In this document: positions 30,154 through 39,011 of the stretch, in pieces
How positions within the stretch are numbered: position 1 is the first letter of the stretch
Layout: each line of letters opens with the position of its first letter
Origin: Hymenobacter sp. YIM 151500-1
Lineage (GTDB): Bacteria > Bacteroidota > Bacteroidia > Cytophagales > Hymenobacteraceae
Direction: 5' to 3'
DNA: 64,000 nt
Assembly: GCF_025979885.1 (NCBI RefSeq)
Contig: NZ_CP110139.1
Coordinates: 2,418,001-2,482,000, forward strand
Program-made: the position numbers and the translations under genes
The notes under the pieces: generated by a model
What the model was told of the DNA's origin: nothing
What the model saw: only the letters and a program-made list of their open reading frames with translations
Database searches by the model: none

Positions 30154-30200
30154 TTTGGTTTACCGAATCGAAAAAACTTACGTTATTTTCGCCTTTCTAC

Positions 30201-30230
30201 TTGCAGATTCAAAAACACGCCGTACTTTTG
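30201..30230 (+). promoter_or_regulatory. Bacteroidota-type promoter of tRNA-Ala
   Basis: TTG at 30201-30203 and TACTTTTG at 30223-30230, separated by 19 bp, match the TTTG/TAnnTTTG promoter plan. The tRNA starts 40 bp downstream. Confidence 0.75.
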
Positions 30231-30268
30231 TCACACTCAAACGCAGCCGGCGAATGAGAACTACAACC

Positions 30269-30343
<75 letters not shown>

Positions 30344-30347
30344 CTAC

Positions 30348-30373
30348 AAAGCCCAACCACATGGTTGGGCTTT
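30348..30373 (+). terminator. intrinsic terminator of tRNA-Ala
   Basis: AAAGCCCAACCA (30348-30359) pairs with its complement at 30362-30373 and is followed by a T-rich tail (ttcttttt). Confidence 0.85.
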
Positions 30374-30458
30374 TCTTTTTTCCGGTTATACGCCCATGCG
30401 CTTTTACCACAGAGGCCCAAGCTGCGAAGCAGAAGTATAATGGAAGTACTAGCCCATC

Positions 30459-30494
30459 AGAAAACGAGCTTGCCCTGGAGCAAGCTCGTTTTCT
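30459..30494 (-). terminator. hairpin downstream of cysK
   Basis: Perfect 15-bp stem (AGAAAACGAGCTTGC at 30459-30473, complement at 30480-30494, loop cctgga). On the minus strand it follows the cysK stop after the CGGATT repeat and ends in a T-run, so it should end cysK transcripts. Confidence 0.85.
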
Positions 30495-30497
30495 GTT

Positions 30498-30548
30498 AAT
30501 CGGCCACAAAATCCGTGTAATCCGGTAAATCCGCCTCAATCCGCGGTT
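30498..30548 (-). repeat. CGGATT-type repeat copy B, abutting the cysK stop codon
   Basis: On the minus strand the sequence right at the TGA of cysK reads AACCGCGGATT and goes on with CGGATT units every 9-10 bp (four in all) up to the terminator hairpin. Same order of parts as copy A at 24147. Confidence 0.65.
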
Positions 30549-31468
30549 CAGACGAACAAGCCTTCTACCGACAAGTACCGCTCGCCGGTGTCGTAGCAGA
30601 AGGTGAGGATGCGGCTTCCTTCCGGCACCTCGGGGAGCTTGCGGGCCACGGCGGCCAGGGAAGCGCCGGATGAGACGCCGATGAACAAGCCTTCCTCGCG
30701 GGCGGCGCGGCGGGCCATGTCGAAGGCTTCCTGCTGGCTGATCTGGATAACGCCGTCGAGGACTTCACGATGCAGGTTGTCGGGGACGAAGCCGGCGCCG
30801 ATGCCCTGGATGGGGTGCGGGCCGGGGGCGCCGCCGCTGATGACCGGAGACAGTTCGGGCTCCACGGCAAAGGTTTTCATGTCGGGAAAAAGGGGCTTGA
30901 GCACTTCCGTAACGGCCGTGATGTGGCCGCCGGTGCCCACGCCCGTGATGTGGAAGTCGAAGCCCTCGGGAGCGTCGCGCAGGATTTCCTGGGCGGTGGT
31001 TTCGGCGTGCACCTTGATATTGGCGGGGTTGCTGAACTGCATGGGCATCCAGGCACCGGGCGTGTCGCGCACGATTTCGTGAGCTTTTTCGATGGCGCCT
31101 TTCATGCCTTTCTCGCGGGGCGTCAGCTCCAGGTTGGCGCCGTAGGCGGCCATGAGACGGCGGCGCTCAATGCTCATGCTCTCGGGCATGACCAGCGTGA
31201 GCCGGTAGCCTTTTACGGCCGCTACCATGGCCAGGCCCACGCCGGTGTTGCCGGAGGTAGGCTCCACAATCAGGCTGTCGGGGCCAAGGATGCCGTCCTG
31301 CTCGGCCTGCTCAATCATGCTTAGGGCAATCCGGTCCTTGATGCTGCCGCCGGGGTTGGCGCGCTCCAGCTTCACCCACACCTCCACGTCGGGGCGGTGG
31401 GCAAACAGGCGGTTGAGGCGCAGCAGCGGGGTGTTGCCGATGGTGTCCAGAATGGTGGTGGCTTTCAT
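30548..31468 (-). CDS. cysK: cysteine synthase A (O-acetylserine sulfhydrylase)
   Basis: 306 residues, fold type II PLP enzyme. [15 protein letters not shown] at the N-terminus, PLP-lysine in [12 protein letters not shown] (Lys44), substrate loop [13 protein letters not shown], phosphate-binding [15 protein letters not shown], and the [20 protein letters not shown]-terminal motifs typical of CysK. It makes cysteine from O-acetylserine and sulfide. The serine acetyltransferase gene lies just upstream on the same strand, giving both steps from serine to cysteine. About 115 bp of T/C-rich spacer with short tandem repeats (TCACTGTC) lies between them. Confidence 0.96.
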   Translation of the reverse strand: MKATTILDTIGNTPLLRLNRLFAHRPDVEVWVKLERANPGGSIKDRIALSMIEQAEQDGILGPDSLIVEPTSGNTGVGLAMVAAVKGYRLTLVMPESMSIERRRLMAAYGANLELTPREKGMKGAIEKAHEIVRDTPGAWMPMQFSNPANIKVHAETTAQEILRDAPEGFDFHITGVGTGGHITAVTEVLKPLFPDMKTFAVEPELSPVISGGAPGPHPIQGIGAGFVPDNLHREVLDGVIQISQQEAFDMARRAAREEGLFIGVSSGASLAAVARKLPEVPEGSRILTFCYDTGERYLSVEGLFV

Positions 31469-31582
31469 GTGCTTGGGGTCTTAGGGTCTTGGGGGTTTAG
31501 AGACTTAGTGAATGTGCGAAGGTTGTTGAGGCGCAATTGTCAACTCAAAAGTCTCACTTCTCACTGTCTCACTGTCTCACTT

Positions 31583-32413
31583 CTAAATAGAGAACATAAT
31601 ATCCTCAGCGGGGTCTTCGGAGCGGGTGACGTGGATGTGGGCGCGGTGGTAGACGCGGGAGTGGGACGGGACGCTTTCCGTGAGCCACACGTTGCCCCCG
31701 ATGATGCTGTGGCTGCCCACGGTGGTGCTGCCACCCAAAATAGTAGCGCCAGCGTAAATCACCACGTGGTCTTCGATGGTGGGGTGGCGCTTGATGCCCT
31801 GCAGGTGCTTGGCTACGCTGAGTGCGCCGAGCGTTACGCCTTGAAAAATCTTGACGTGGGCCCCAATTACGCAGGTTTCGCCGATAACCAGGCCCGTGCC
31901 GTGGTCGATGCAGAACGAGGGTCCGATACGGGCGCCGGGGTGGATGTCGATGCCGGTGCGCTGGTGGGCGTACTCGCTCAGCATGCGGGGCACGCGGGGC
32001 ACACCGCGCTGGTGCAGGCCGTGGGCGAAGCGGTGCAAGGCAATGGCGTAGAAGCCAGGGTAGGTGCTTACTACTTCGGCCAGGCCCTGGGCGGCCGGGT
32101 CGGCGGCCACAATGGCGGCGGCATCCTGGAGCAGAAGCTGGCGCAGGTCGGGCAGGGCATCCCACAGTTCGGCGGCTACATCGGCGGCGGGGCGCGACAG
32201 AGGCACGAGGCGCAGCAGCGCGGTGAGGTCGTCCTCAAGCTGGCGCAGCGTGGCGGCTACGGCGTCGGCGTCGCGCAAAGGACGCTCGGCCCGCTCGGGA
32301 AACAGCAGGTCCAGGAGCTGCTCGGCCAAGTGGCAGAAGGCTGCTGCGGGCAGGGGAGCCGCCGTGGAGCGGTGGGCCTGGGTGAGGTCGTGCAGAAAAT
32401 CGGCAGAAGACAT
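31583..32413 (-). CDS. cysE: serine O-acetyltransferase
   Basis: 276 residues from ATG at 32413 (MSSADFLHDLTQAHRSTAAP); the frame is open further up but that part is not conserved. C-terminal left-handed beta-helix of hexapeptide repeats: GIDIHPGARIGPSFCIDHGT, GLVIGETCVIGAHVKIFQGV, TLGALSVAKH and ATILGGSTTVGSHSIIGGNV. The conserved DHGTGLVIGE segment holds the catalytic His/Asp of CysE. The N-terminal 100 residues are helical and longer than in E. coli-type enzymes, as in the EpsC/long plant-like group. Supplies O-acetylserine to CysK. Confidence 0.94.
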   Translation of the reverse strand: MSSADFLHDLTQAHRSTAAPLPAAAFCHLAEQLLDLLFPERAERPLRDADAVAATLRQLEDDLTALLRLVPLSRPAADVAAELWDALPDLRQLLLQDAAAIVAADPAAQGLAEVVSTYPGFYAIALHRFAHGLHQRGVPRVPRMLSEYAHQRTGIDIHPGARIGPSFCIDHGTGLVIGETCVIGAHVKIFQGVTLGALSVAKHLQGIKRHPTIEDHVVIYAGATILGGSTTVGSHSIIGGNVWLTESVPSHSRVYHRAHIHVTRSEDPAEDIMFSI

Positions 32414-32597
32414 AGCAATGGCAACTAGCAGGACAGCCCGCGGCCGGAAGATACAGCCGATGCAGTTTTTCCAAACCACGCCGGCGCCCGAAGGTTTGGC
32501 GGAGAACGGCAAAGTAACCCCTCCCCTCTTCCCACCGTTAGGCAACTCGGCGGCTTTGGCTGCCTGCATTCTTTCCACCTAACCTTCTCTCTGCCCC

Positions 32598-32939
32598 ATG
32601 GCCGACACCACCGTTACCAAAATCGACTCCCGCAACTCGCCCAAAGGCCCCGAGGGCGAAAAATACCTGGCTTCCGGCATCCACGTCTCGATGCGCCTCT
32701 GGGAGAATGAGCAGCCCAGCGAGGCTAAAGAGCCTTCGGCCCGTCCGTATGAAACGGTGGGCTACGTAATTCAGGGCCGCGCCGAGCTGCACATCGAAGG
32801 GCAGATGGTGCTGCTGGAACCCGGCAACTCCTGGGTGGTGCCCAAAGGCGCCAGCCATACGTACAAAATCCTGGAGTCATTCACGGCGGTAGAAGCCACT
32901 ACTCCCCCGGCCCAGGTGCACGGCCGCTCCGAGAACTAG
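32598..32939 (+). CDS. small cupin-domain protein
   Basis: 113 residues, one double-stranded beta-helix. Core motif VGYVIQGRAELHIEGQMVLL and PGNSWVVPKGASHTYKIL correspond to cupin motifs 1 and 2 with His/Glu positions partly changed: His104-type ligand HTY is kept, while motif 1 has no clear HxH pair. Metal binding is therefore uncertain. Start ATG 32598, about 185 bp upstream of which is the divergent cysE start. No signal peptide. Function unknown; many such single cupins are sensors or isomerases. The gene ends at a two-way terminator shared with the HEAT/cyclophilin gene. Confidence 0.8.
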   Translation: MADTTVTKIDSRNSPKGPEGEKYLASGIHVSMRLWENEQPSEAKEPSARPYETVGYVIQGRAELHIEGQMVLLEPGNSWVVPKGASHTYKILESFTAVEATTPPAQVHGRSEN

Positions 32940-32962
32940 GCTTCCATACGCCGTTAATGCTA

Positions 32963-33001
32963 ACCCGTGCCATTCCTCCCGGCGGTCGGAATGGCACGGG
33001 T
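32963..33001. terminator. two-way hairpin terminator
   Basis: 14-bp perfect stem (ACCCGTGCCATTCC at 32963-32976 and its complement at 32988-33001), loop of 11 nt, between the convergent cupin and HEAT/cyclophilin genes. Confidence 0.85.
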
Positions 33002-33003
33002 AT

Positions 33004-34989
33004 TTATTTTACCAGCTCTATCCGCTCAATTTTGTCACCGATGCCGAGGCGGCTGACGACGTCCATGCCTTCGACTACCTGGGCGAAAATGGTGTAGCGG
33101 CCGTCGAGGTGGGGTGTGGGGGCGTGGGTGATAAACCACTGGCAGCTCTCGGTGTCTTTGCCAGCCGAGGCCAGGCCCACGGCCCCTTCGGTGTAGCGCA
33201 GGTCGGCGAATTCGGAGCGCAGGTTGTAGTCGGAGCTGCCCCAGCCGTCGCCACGGGGGCAGCCGCCCTGGGCCACGAAGTTGGGCACGACGCGGTGGAA
33301 GTTCTTGCCGTTGTAAAAGCCCTGGCGCGTCAGCTCCACGAAGCTAGCCACTGAGCCGGGAGCCTGCTCCACCAGCAGATGCAGGATGATGCGCCCCTTG
33401 CTGGTCTGAATGACGGCGCGCTGCCCGGCCGGGATGCTGGTCACCATGTCCCAGTTGATGGGGTGCGTGGCCGCTTGGGCAACGGGCGCGGGGGTGGCCG
33501 GGCGGTTTTGCAGGAAGTCGATGGTTTGCTGTAAGGACTGCCAGGCCTCCACGTCGCGAGGCAAGGTGAGCTGGTCGCGGGCCCGCACCAGGAAATCGGG
33601 GTTGGGCAGCAGGCGGCGCAGGTCGAGCTTGGGGTCCCGGATGGCTTCGGCGGCAATGCCCATCTTGGCTACGTCGCCGCTGAGCACGCCCCGCCGCAGG
33701 GCCAGCGCCACATCGGGGTAGCGGCTTTCCGGAAAGTCTTTCTGCTGGCGCATCGTCACCAGGGCTTCCATGCCGTAGGTGCCTACCACCACGCTCTGCT
33801 GGGGCGCGAAGGTGGTTTGCAGGACAAATTCAAAGGCGTCTGGGTCTTCGGCCAGGGCTTTCAATAAGTAGCCCCGCTCGTACACGTCGGGAATGGCGGC
33901 GTACCGCTCCTGGATGGCCTGCCGGATGGCGGCCCGCTCGGGACCAGGCTGGCGCAGGGCAGCGGCCAGCAGCGTAGCCCGCACCCGCCACGGCACCAGC
34001 TTGTTGGCTTTTTCCAGAAACAGCGTGCCCGGCTCGTTGGTGGCGTGAGCCAGGAAGAACTCGGCGGCGGCCAGCGCAACCTGGTCGTGGGCATCGGTAA
34101 GGGCCGCCCAGGCGGCTTCCTTCACCGGGGCGTACATGGCGGCATTCATGGCGCGCAAGGCACTCACCCGTACTCGATAGTCGGCGTCGCGGCGGGCCAG
34201 GGTGGCTAGCACGGCCGGCACTGCTGGTGCTTCGGCTGCTTTGCCGAGGGCGCCGGCCGCCGCACTGCGCACGGTGTATGAGGCATCGGACTGAGCGGCG
34301 CTGCTCACGGCGGCGGCGTAAGGCGCCAGGTTGAGGCCGCGGGTGCGGGCCAAGGCGTTGGCAGCGGCCAGCCGGGCACTGATGGGGTTGGCCGGAGCCA
34401 GCAGCTGCACCAGCCGGCTTACCGCAGCTTCCGAGGTCAGGCCCCGCAGGCCAGCGCGGTACAGGCCCCAGGCCTGGCCGCTGAGGGCGGCCGTGTCGGC
34501 GGCCAGGGCAGCAGGCAGGCGCACCAGCGTGCCCAGGCCGGCGCGGGAGGTGCAGCGGCCCAGGGCTTCCAGCACGTAGCGGCGCACCACGGCGTCAGGT
34601 TCGGTTGCAACGCGTTGTTGCAGGGCCGCTTCGGCGGTGGAGTCGGCGGTTTGGCCCAGGGCGTAGGCGGCAGCCCGGCGCACGGCGGCATCAGCATCGG
34701 GCAGGCGCGCGGCCAGGGCTGGCGTGGCGGTTTTGTCCTGCACCGAGGCCAGGGCTTCGGCGGCGGCGCGGCGGTACGTGCCCTCGGGCCGGCTCAGGTA
34801 GGGCAGCAGAGCGGCGGTGCGGCGCTCGTCCTGCACCGTGGCAATGCGGCGCAGAACAGAGTCGGTGGCAAAGACATTGGAAGCCGGCGCTACCGTGGAA
34901 GCCACCGGGCGCGAAGCACAGGCTCCCAGCCCCGCACACCCCACTACGGCCGCCACCGTCGCCGCGCGGTACAAAGCGTGGTTGGTCAT
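33004..34989 (-). CDS. HEAT-repeat plus cyclophilin-type peptidyl-prolyl isomerase lipoprotein
   Basis: 661 residues. Lipoprotein signal MTNHALYRAATVAAVVGCAG with lipobox LGAC. Residues about 40-330 are HEAT/PBS-type helical repeats (for example YRRAAAEALASVQDKTATPA, VRRAAAYALGQTADSTAEAA, YRVRVSALRAMNAAM). The C-terminal 150 residues are a cyclophilin domain: IQTSKGRIILHLLVEQAPGS, NGKNFHRVVPNFVAQGGCPR, catalytic FHR and Gln of QGG conserved, QWFITHAPTPHLDGRYTIFA. It should sit in the outer membrane or periplasm and may help fold or scaffold exported proteins. The fusion of a long repeat scaffold with an isomerase is uncommon outside this phylum. Confidence 0.92.
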   Translation of the reverse strand: MTNHALYRAATVAAVVGCAGLGACASRPVASTVAPASNVFATDSVLRRIATVQDERRTAALLPYLSRPEGTYRRAAAEALASVQDKTATPALAARLPDADAAVRRAAAYALGQTADSTAEAALQQRVATEPDAVVRRYVLEALGRCTSRAGLGTLVRLPAALAADTAALSGQAWGLYRAGLRGLTSEAAVSRLVQLLAPANPISARLAAANALARTRGLNLAPYAAAVSSAAQSDASYTVRSAAAGALGKAAEAPAVPAVLATLARRDADYRVRVSALRAMNAAMYAPVKEAAWAALTDAHDQVALAAAEFFLAHATNEPGTLFLEKANKLVPWRVRATLLAAALRQPGPERAAIRQAIQERYAAIPDVYERGYLLKALAEDPDAFEFVLQTTFAPQQSVVVGTYGMEALVTMRQQKDFPESRYPDVALALRRGVLSGDVAKMGIAAEAIRDPKLDLRRLLPNPDFLVRARDQLTLPRDVEAWQSLQQTIDFLQNRPATPAPVAQAATHPINWDMVTSIPAGQRAVIQTSKGRIILHLLVEQAPGSVASFVELTRQGFYNGKNFHRVVPNFVAQGGCPRGDGWGSSDYNLRSEFADLRYTEGAVGLASAGKDTESCQWFITHAPTPHLDGRYTIFAQVVEGMDVVSRLGIGDKIERIELVK

Positions 34990-35012
34990 GGTTGCCCTAA
35001 GTTAGGCACTAT

Positions 35013-35218
35013 GGGAATGTGGTTGAATGGGCGAGAATGTGAGAAATGTGAGTAGCTGAGGAAATGTGTTACTCTGAGTGCAACGCAGGACCGTGCTACT
35101 GCAAAATGACTGGCACCTGAAATGCCTATCCTGCCATCTCGTTTTCACGTGAGCAGGTCCCGCGTTGTACTCACAACGACACATTTTTCACATTCTCGCA
35201 CATTCAACCACATTCTTC
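35013..35218. repeat. imperfect long inverted repeat (type B) between divergent or tandem genes
   Basis: Left half GAATGTGGTTGAATG, CGAGAATGTGA, AAATGTG, then GTGCAACGCAGGACC; the right half is the near-exact reverse complement with small changes (GGTCCCGCGTTG ... CACATTCTCG ... CATTCAACCACATTC). Outer arms about 38 bp, inner arms about 25 bp, with a 60-bp centre. It occupies the entire space between the start of the HEAT/cyclophilin gene and the end of the glycosyltransferase gene. Confidence 0.75.
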
Positions 35219-35222
35219 CCAT

Positions 35223-36278
35223 TTACCCTATCCCCGCCAACACGCTACCCAGCGCAGCAAACAGCTCTTCGTTGCCGGCTTGCTGGTAGGTGGTGAGGGC
35301 CTGGTCGAAGCCGGAAAGGTCGTAGAGGAAGGCTTTGAGGTGGTCGGGGGTAAGGGCGCTGAAGTGGCGGCCGTAGCCCAGCTTCTCGACTTCGGCGGCA
35401 TTCAGAAACTGCTCGAACTGAGCCGGAATAGGCACGGCGCAGATGGGCTTGTGCAGGTACACGGCCTCGCTGATCAGGGAAAAGCCACCGTTGGTGACGA
35501 CGGCCTGGGCACTGGCCAGGTCCTGGATGAAGCCTTGCTCACTGAAGGCCCGCAGCTGCACGTTGCCGTGGTCCTCTTCGCGGTTGAAGCCGTACACCCG
35601 AAACTCCTGCCCCGGCAGCTGCTGCAGCAGCGCCACCAGGTCCTTTTGCGTGGTGGCCGACTGGTACACGAGCACGTGCTGGCCGCGGGTGGGCGTCTGG
35701 GCCAGAATTTCGGGACGAATAATGGGCGGCACCAGGGTGGTGCGCTCCTTGAGCAAGGGCAGCCGGAAGAAGGTGGTAACCAGGTAATGGTGGCTGCCGG
35801 GCAGCTTGGCGCGCACAATCTGGCGGGCCAGGCTAAGGTTGCCGCGTTCCTGGGGCGGCACGGCCACATCGAGCTGGGCCCGGCTGAGTATCTGCATGTT
35901 GTCGATGCTGATGACGGGCAGCCTTTTCAGCTTGGCAAACAAAAAGCTGAACGATTCAAAGTCGGAAATCACTGCGTCGGGCGCGAAGCTGCCGAGCAGC
36001 TCCCGGTACTTGCGGAAGTTGACTTGCAGGTTTTCCGGGGCCGTGCGCAGGGTAAGGGCCGCCGTGCGCGACTTCGACACGGTAAGCTGCTTATATGCCA
36101 GGTGAAACCCGCGAATCTCGTGCACCCGCCCCGGAAAGTTGGCCGCCAGCAGCTGGTAGGCCCGGGAGCTGCTGACCACCTGCACGTTGTGCCCCTGGCT
36201 GAGCAGGTGGCCGATAACGACTTTGCTGCGGGTAGCGTGCCCCAGCCCTTCGCCGGGTACTCCGTAGAGGATGTTCAT
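35223..36278 (-). CDS. MJ1255/VC2487-like glycosyltransferase
   Basis: 351 residues from ATG at 36278 (MNILYGVPGEGLGHATRSKV); upstream frame only reads into a repeat. GT-B fold of the UDP-glycosyltransferase/MurG-like type: EGLGHATRSKVVIGHLLSQG at the N-terminus, DAVISDFESFSFLFAKL in the acceptor domain, and the C-terminal donor site QAVVTNGGFSLISEAVYLHK followed by PICAVPIPAQFEQFLNA. This is the family of proteins often called teichoic-acid-type or MJ1255-type glycosyltransferases. Substrate unknown. The repeat with octamers begins 6 bp upstream of the ATG, so it carries whatever promoter and ribosome-binding region the gene has. Confidence 0.85.
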   Translation of the reverse strand: MNILYGVPGEGLGHATRSKVVIGHLLSQGHNVQVVSSSRAYQLLAANFPGRVHEIRGFHLAYKQLTVSKSRTAALTLRTAPENLQVNFRKYRELLGSFAPDAVISDFESFSFLFAKLKRLPVISIDNMQILSRAQLDVAVPPQERGNLSLARQIVRAKLPGSHHYLVTTFFRLPLLKERTTLVPPIIRPEILAQTPTRGQHVLVYQSATTQKDLVALLQQLPGQEFRVYGFNREEDHGNVQLRAFSEQGFIQDLASAQAVVTNGGFSLISEAVYLHKPICAVPIPAQFEQFLNAAEVEKLGYGRHFSALTPDHLKAFLYDLSGFDQALTTYQQAGNEELFAALGSVLAGIG

Positions 36279-36284
36279 CTGGGT

Positions 36285-36585
36285 GAATGAATAAATGAGT
36301 GAATGAGTGGATGAGTGAATGAGTGGATGGGTGCAGATATAGCCTCGGAGGGGCGACATATCGATAGCAAAGGTCGAGGTAAAAGAACCGAAAGCCCCAG
36401 CAGGGCGACACCCATCGTTGAACGGTTGTGTCGCCCTGCTGGGGCTTTGAACATACAGTACCTGCTGATTTCTACCGATATGTCGCCCTCCGGGGCTATG
36501 TCTGCACCCATCCACTCATTCACTCATTTACTCATTTACTCATTTACTCATTTACTCATTTACTCATTCACTCATTCACTCATTC
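36285..36585. repeat. composite palindromic repeat with octamer arrays, copy 1
   Basis: Three layers. (i) Tandem octamers: six GAATGAGT-type units at 36285-36332 and nine ACTCATTY units at 36514-36585. (ii) Outer inverted arms of about 50 bp at 36313-36363 and 36476-36525. (iii) A perfect inner 21-bp inverted repeat at 36391-36411 / 36428-36448 around a 16-nt loop. It fills the whole gap between the ATG of the glycosyltransferase gene (36278) and the stop of the next gene (36588). ORFs inside are by-products. Confidence 0.9.
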
Positions 36586-36587
36586 AT

Positions 36588-37526
36588 CTACCGCCGCGCG
36601 GTGGGGATGCGGAATTGCAGGCCTAGGCTGGGAATGAAGGTGAGGCCGCTGAGCTTAGCGGTTTTGTTGTTCAGGAGTTGATACTCCCCGTAGTTTTGGT
36701 AGTACACCGATAGGGCGGGAATGAAGTAGGCGTAGCGGTAGCCCAGCTTGGCATTAAAGAAAGCGCCGAACGAGCTGAAGTTCTGGCGGGTGGTGCCCAG
36801 CTCCGGCACCCGGTCGTTGACGAAGCCGCTACCGGGGCCGTTGTAGAGGTTGCGGGGCTGGAACCCGTAGCGCAAAAAGCTGTGCGCGTACACCACTCCG
36901 TAAGAAATGGCCCCGATTTCCTCCTCCGCCCCCAGCGACTGGCTGAACACCAGCGGCACGAGCAAATCGTGGCGGCTGGCCCGGAAGCCCAGCACGCTGT
37001 TCACGTCATCCAGAAACGGAATATTGGGCAGCTTGGCCCGCTGCGTAGCGTATTGCAGGCCGATGCTGCCGTAGGTGGCACCGGGCTGGCCGCCGGGGTT
37101 TTCGGGCGTGCCGGTAGGACCCAGAAACTGGTACATGGCATCGAACACGTGCGAGCCAAACGCATACTTGTAGCCCACGTCGAGCCGGTTGATGACCCCG
37201 TAGCGGATGTACAGGTCGGAGGCCGGCCGCACGGGGTCGAGGGCGTAGGCCAGGGCGGCCGTTTGCAGCCGCTCGATGGTTTGGTTATAGCGGACGGTGT
37301 CCTTGTTGGCGGCTTCCTCAGCCGCTTTCAGCAGGGCCGAGCCTGTTTTGCCGATGGTTTCGGTGGGCAGGTTGAAGGCCAGGTTGCCGCCGGCTCGAAA
37401 CTCGCCGCGGGGCGTCACTTTGCCCGTGCTCACAATGGCGCGCGGAGCGGTGCAAGAGGCAGCGGTAAGTAAAGCCGCCGCAGCCGTCAGGCGCACCGCA
37501 GCACGAAAAAAGGAAAGCAGGAGCAT
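36588..37526 (-). CDS. lipoprotein, probable outer-membrane beta-barrel, unknown function
   Basis: 312 residues from ATG at 37526 (MLLLSFFRAAVRLTAAAALL) with lipobox TAASC; a longer frame to 37961 is not conserved-looking. After the lipid-anchored Cys the protein has alternating hydrophobic beta-strands with aromatic edges (DLYIRYGVINRLDVGYKYAF, FLDDVNSVLGFRASRHDLLV, YRYAYFIPALSVYYQNYGEY) and ends LQFRIPTARR. This is like small porin-type or DUF-type barrel proteins of Bacteroidota, but I do not recognise the family. The stop codon directly borders the octamer array. No partner gene is obvious. Confidence 0.75.
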   Translation of the reverse strand: MLLLSFFRAAVRLTAAAALLTAASCTAPRAIVSTGKVTPRGEFRAGGNLAFNLPTETIGKTGSALLKAAEEAANKDTVRYNQTIERLQTAALAYALDPVRPASDLYIRYGVINRLDVGYKYAFGSHVFDAMYQFLGPTGTPENPGGQPGATYGSIGLQYATQRAKLPNIPFLDDVNSVLGFRASRHDLLVPLVFSQSLGAEEEIGAISYGVVYAHSFLRYGFQPRNLYNGPGSGFVNDRVPELGTTRQNFSSFGAFFNAKLGYRYAYFIPALSVYYQNYGEYQLLNNKTAKLSGLTFIPSLGLQFRIPTARR

Positions 37527-37812
37527 AACAAAACGAGAAGAAGACGGAAGGCGGTGGGCCAAAACCGGGCCGAAAGTACGGAAAGTAGCCGCGCGGCCTG
37601 CCGGCGGCCGGGCTTCCGGGGAGTGAGCTGCCTTACCTTGACTTCCTGTTGAGGACGAATTTTCCGCAGAACACGCAGGAGCCGGCGCGGAGGGCGCCGG
37701 GACTTTCATGCCTTGGCGCTGCGCGCAAACGTTTTGCTCGAAGGCTCTGTTCAGGTGGCGGATGCTCAGGCAGGAGCCGTACCTTGCCTGAGGCAACCCG
37801 TAGTGCTCTGCG

Positions 37813-38340
37813 GTGCCTGTTTTGCTGCCTATGTTGCGTTTTCTTTGTTTGCTGACGCTGGCCTTACTGCTGAGCGCGGCAGCCCACCTACCGGCTGGGG
37901 CTGCCAAGGCTACGGTGTACATATTTCTATCCGACACCTGCCCCATCTGCCAGGCCGCCACGCCGACGCTGCGTCAGCTGCACGCCTCCTTCGCGACGCG
38001 GGGCGTGGAGTTTGTGGGCGTGTTTCCGGAAGAGCAGCTGCGCCCGGCCGACCTGGTGCTGTTTCAGAAGCATTACCCCCTGCCCTTCCCACTTCGCCTC
38101 GACCAGCGCCAGCAGCTGGTCCGCCGCTTTGGGGCGCGCATTACGCCGGAAGTGGTGGTAACGGCCCCCGATGGCCGCGTGCTGTACCAGGGCCGCATCG
38201 ACGACAGCTACGCCCGCCTGGGCCAGCGCCGCACCGTGGTGCAGCACCACGAGCTGCGCGACGCCCTGACCGCCGTGCTGGCCGGCCAGCCCGTAGCCCA
38301 GCCCCGCACCGAGGCGGTGGGCTGCTACATCAACCTATAG
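37813..38340 (+). CDS. thioredoxin-fold redoxin, exported (TlpA/AhpC-TSA type)
   Basis: 175 residues, or 169 from the second ATG at 37831 (MLRFLCLLTLALLLSAAAHL), which is the better signal-peptide start. Thioredoxin-fold domain with the active site SDTCPICQAATPTL (Cys-Pro-Ile-Cys), GVEFVGVFPEEQLRPADLVL, LRLDQRQQLVRRFGARITPE with the cis-Pro region TPEVVV, and VLYQGRIDD. It ends VGCYINL, a C-terminal cysteine that could pair with the active site. It should act as a periplasmic thiol reductant or oxidant. Divergent from the lipoprotein gene; no cytochrome partner is visible. Confidence 0.85.
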   Translation: MPVLLPMLRFLCLLTLALLLSAAAHLPAGAAKATVYIFLSDTCPICQAATPTLRQLHASFATRGVEFVGVFPEEQLRPADLVLFQKHYPLPFPLRLDQRQQLVRRFGARITPEVVVTAPDGRVLYQGRIDDSYARLGQRRTVVQHHELRDALTAVLAGQPVAQPRTEAVGCYINL

Positions 38341-38396
38341 AGCACGCCCTGACGCCACAACGAGGCCAGCGGCCGGGCAACCACTCACTACAAGGC

Positions 38397-39011
38397 TCAG
38401 CGTTCCACGGCCTCGCCGGAGCCGCCTTGCAGGTAGCCTTCCGTAAACACGTGGTACTGGTCGAAGATGGAGCGCACGGAGCGCCGCAAGATGATTTCAG
38501 CCTGGTTGCCTTGCGGAATGCTCACGCCCGAAGCGTAGCCGTTCCACACGGCCCGGTTGGTTTTGCTGTCGATGAGAGTGATAAGCAGCGTGCCTTCGGT
38601 GAGCAGCATCCGGACGGGCTCGTAGCCTTGGCGGGCTTCCTTTGGCGTTTCGTCGTCCTCGGCGTAGCCATTGTTTACCCACTTGGTGAAGTCCTGCTGC
38701 ATGTAGCCGCGGAAGCGCATGTCGCCCTCAAATAGCCGGAAGTTCACGAGCAGGTCGGGGTTGCGGCGGGCCGGGCGGTAGCCCTGGACTTTCAGGCGGG
38801 TGCGGATGGCGTCGCGCACGGCTTCGCCTAGGCGGCTGGTGTCGGCTGTCAGTCCCTGGCCGGTCACAAACTCATAGGTGCGGTAGCGCCGAAACTGCCC
38901 AGCATAGCTGTAATCGGACTCGACACGGGCCTCACGCGCGGCGAAACAGCCGCATAACGACAAAGCCAGCGCATAGCCGGCCAGGTGGGTAACACTCAGT
39001 TTCATTGGCAC
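38397..39011 (-). CDS. DUF4136-type lipoprotein
   Basis: 204 residues. Lipoprotein signal ending in ALSLCGC (lipobox), then a DUF4136-like domain: SDYSYAGQFRRYRTYEFVTG, LGEAVRDAIRTRLKVQGYRP, NPDLLVNFRLFEGDMRFRGY, LLITLIDSKTNRAVWNGYAS and EIILRRSVRSIFDQYHV. Proteins of this family sit at the cell envelope; their role is unknown. Starts MPMK or MK (39005), no effect on the call. A second gene of this kind is not present nearby. Convergent with the redoxin gene. Confidence 0.82.
   Translation of the reverse strand: MPMKLSVTHLAGYALALSLCGCFAAREARVESDYSYAGQFRRYRTYEFVTGQGLTADTSRLGEAVRDAIRTRLKVQGYRPARRNPDLLVNFRLFEGDMRFRGYMQQDFTKWVNNGYAEDDETPKEARQGYEPVRMLLTEGTLLITLIDSKTNRAVWNGYASGVSIPQGNQAEIILRRSVRSIFDQYHVFTEGYLQGGSGEAVER

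Noticed and set aside
36315..36626. Small ORFs within the palindromic repeats (also at 42309-42775)
   Set aside because: Their translations simply repeat the palindrome and octamers (for example Thr-His-Ser-Phe runs) in several frames; no evidence of selection for protein.
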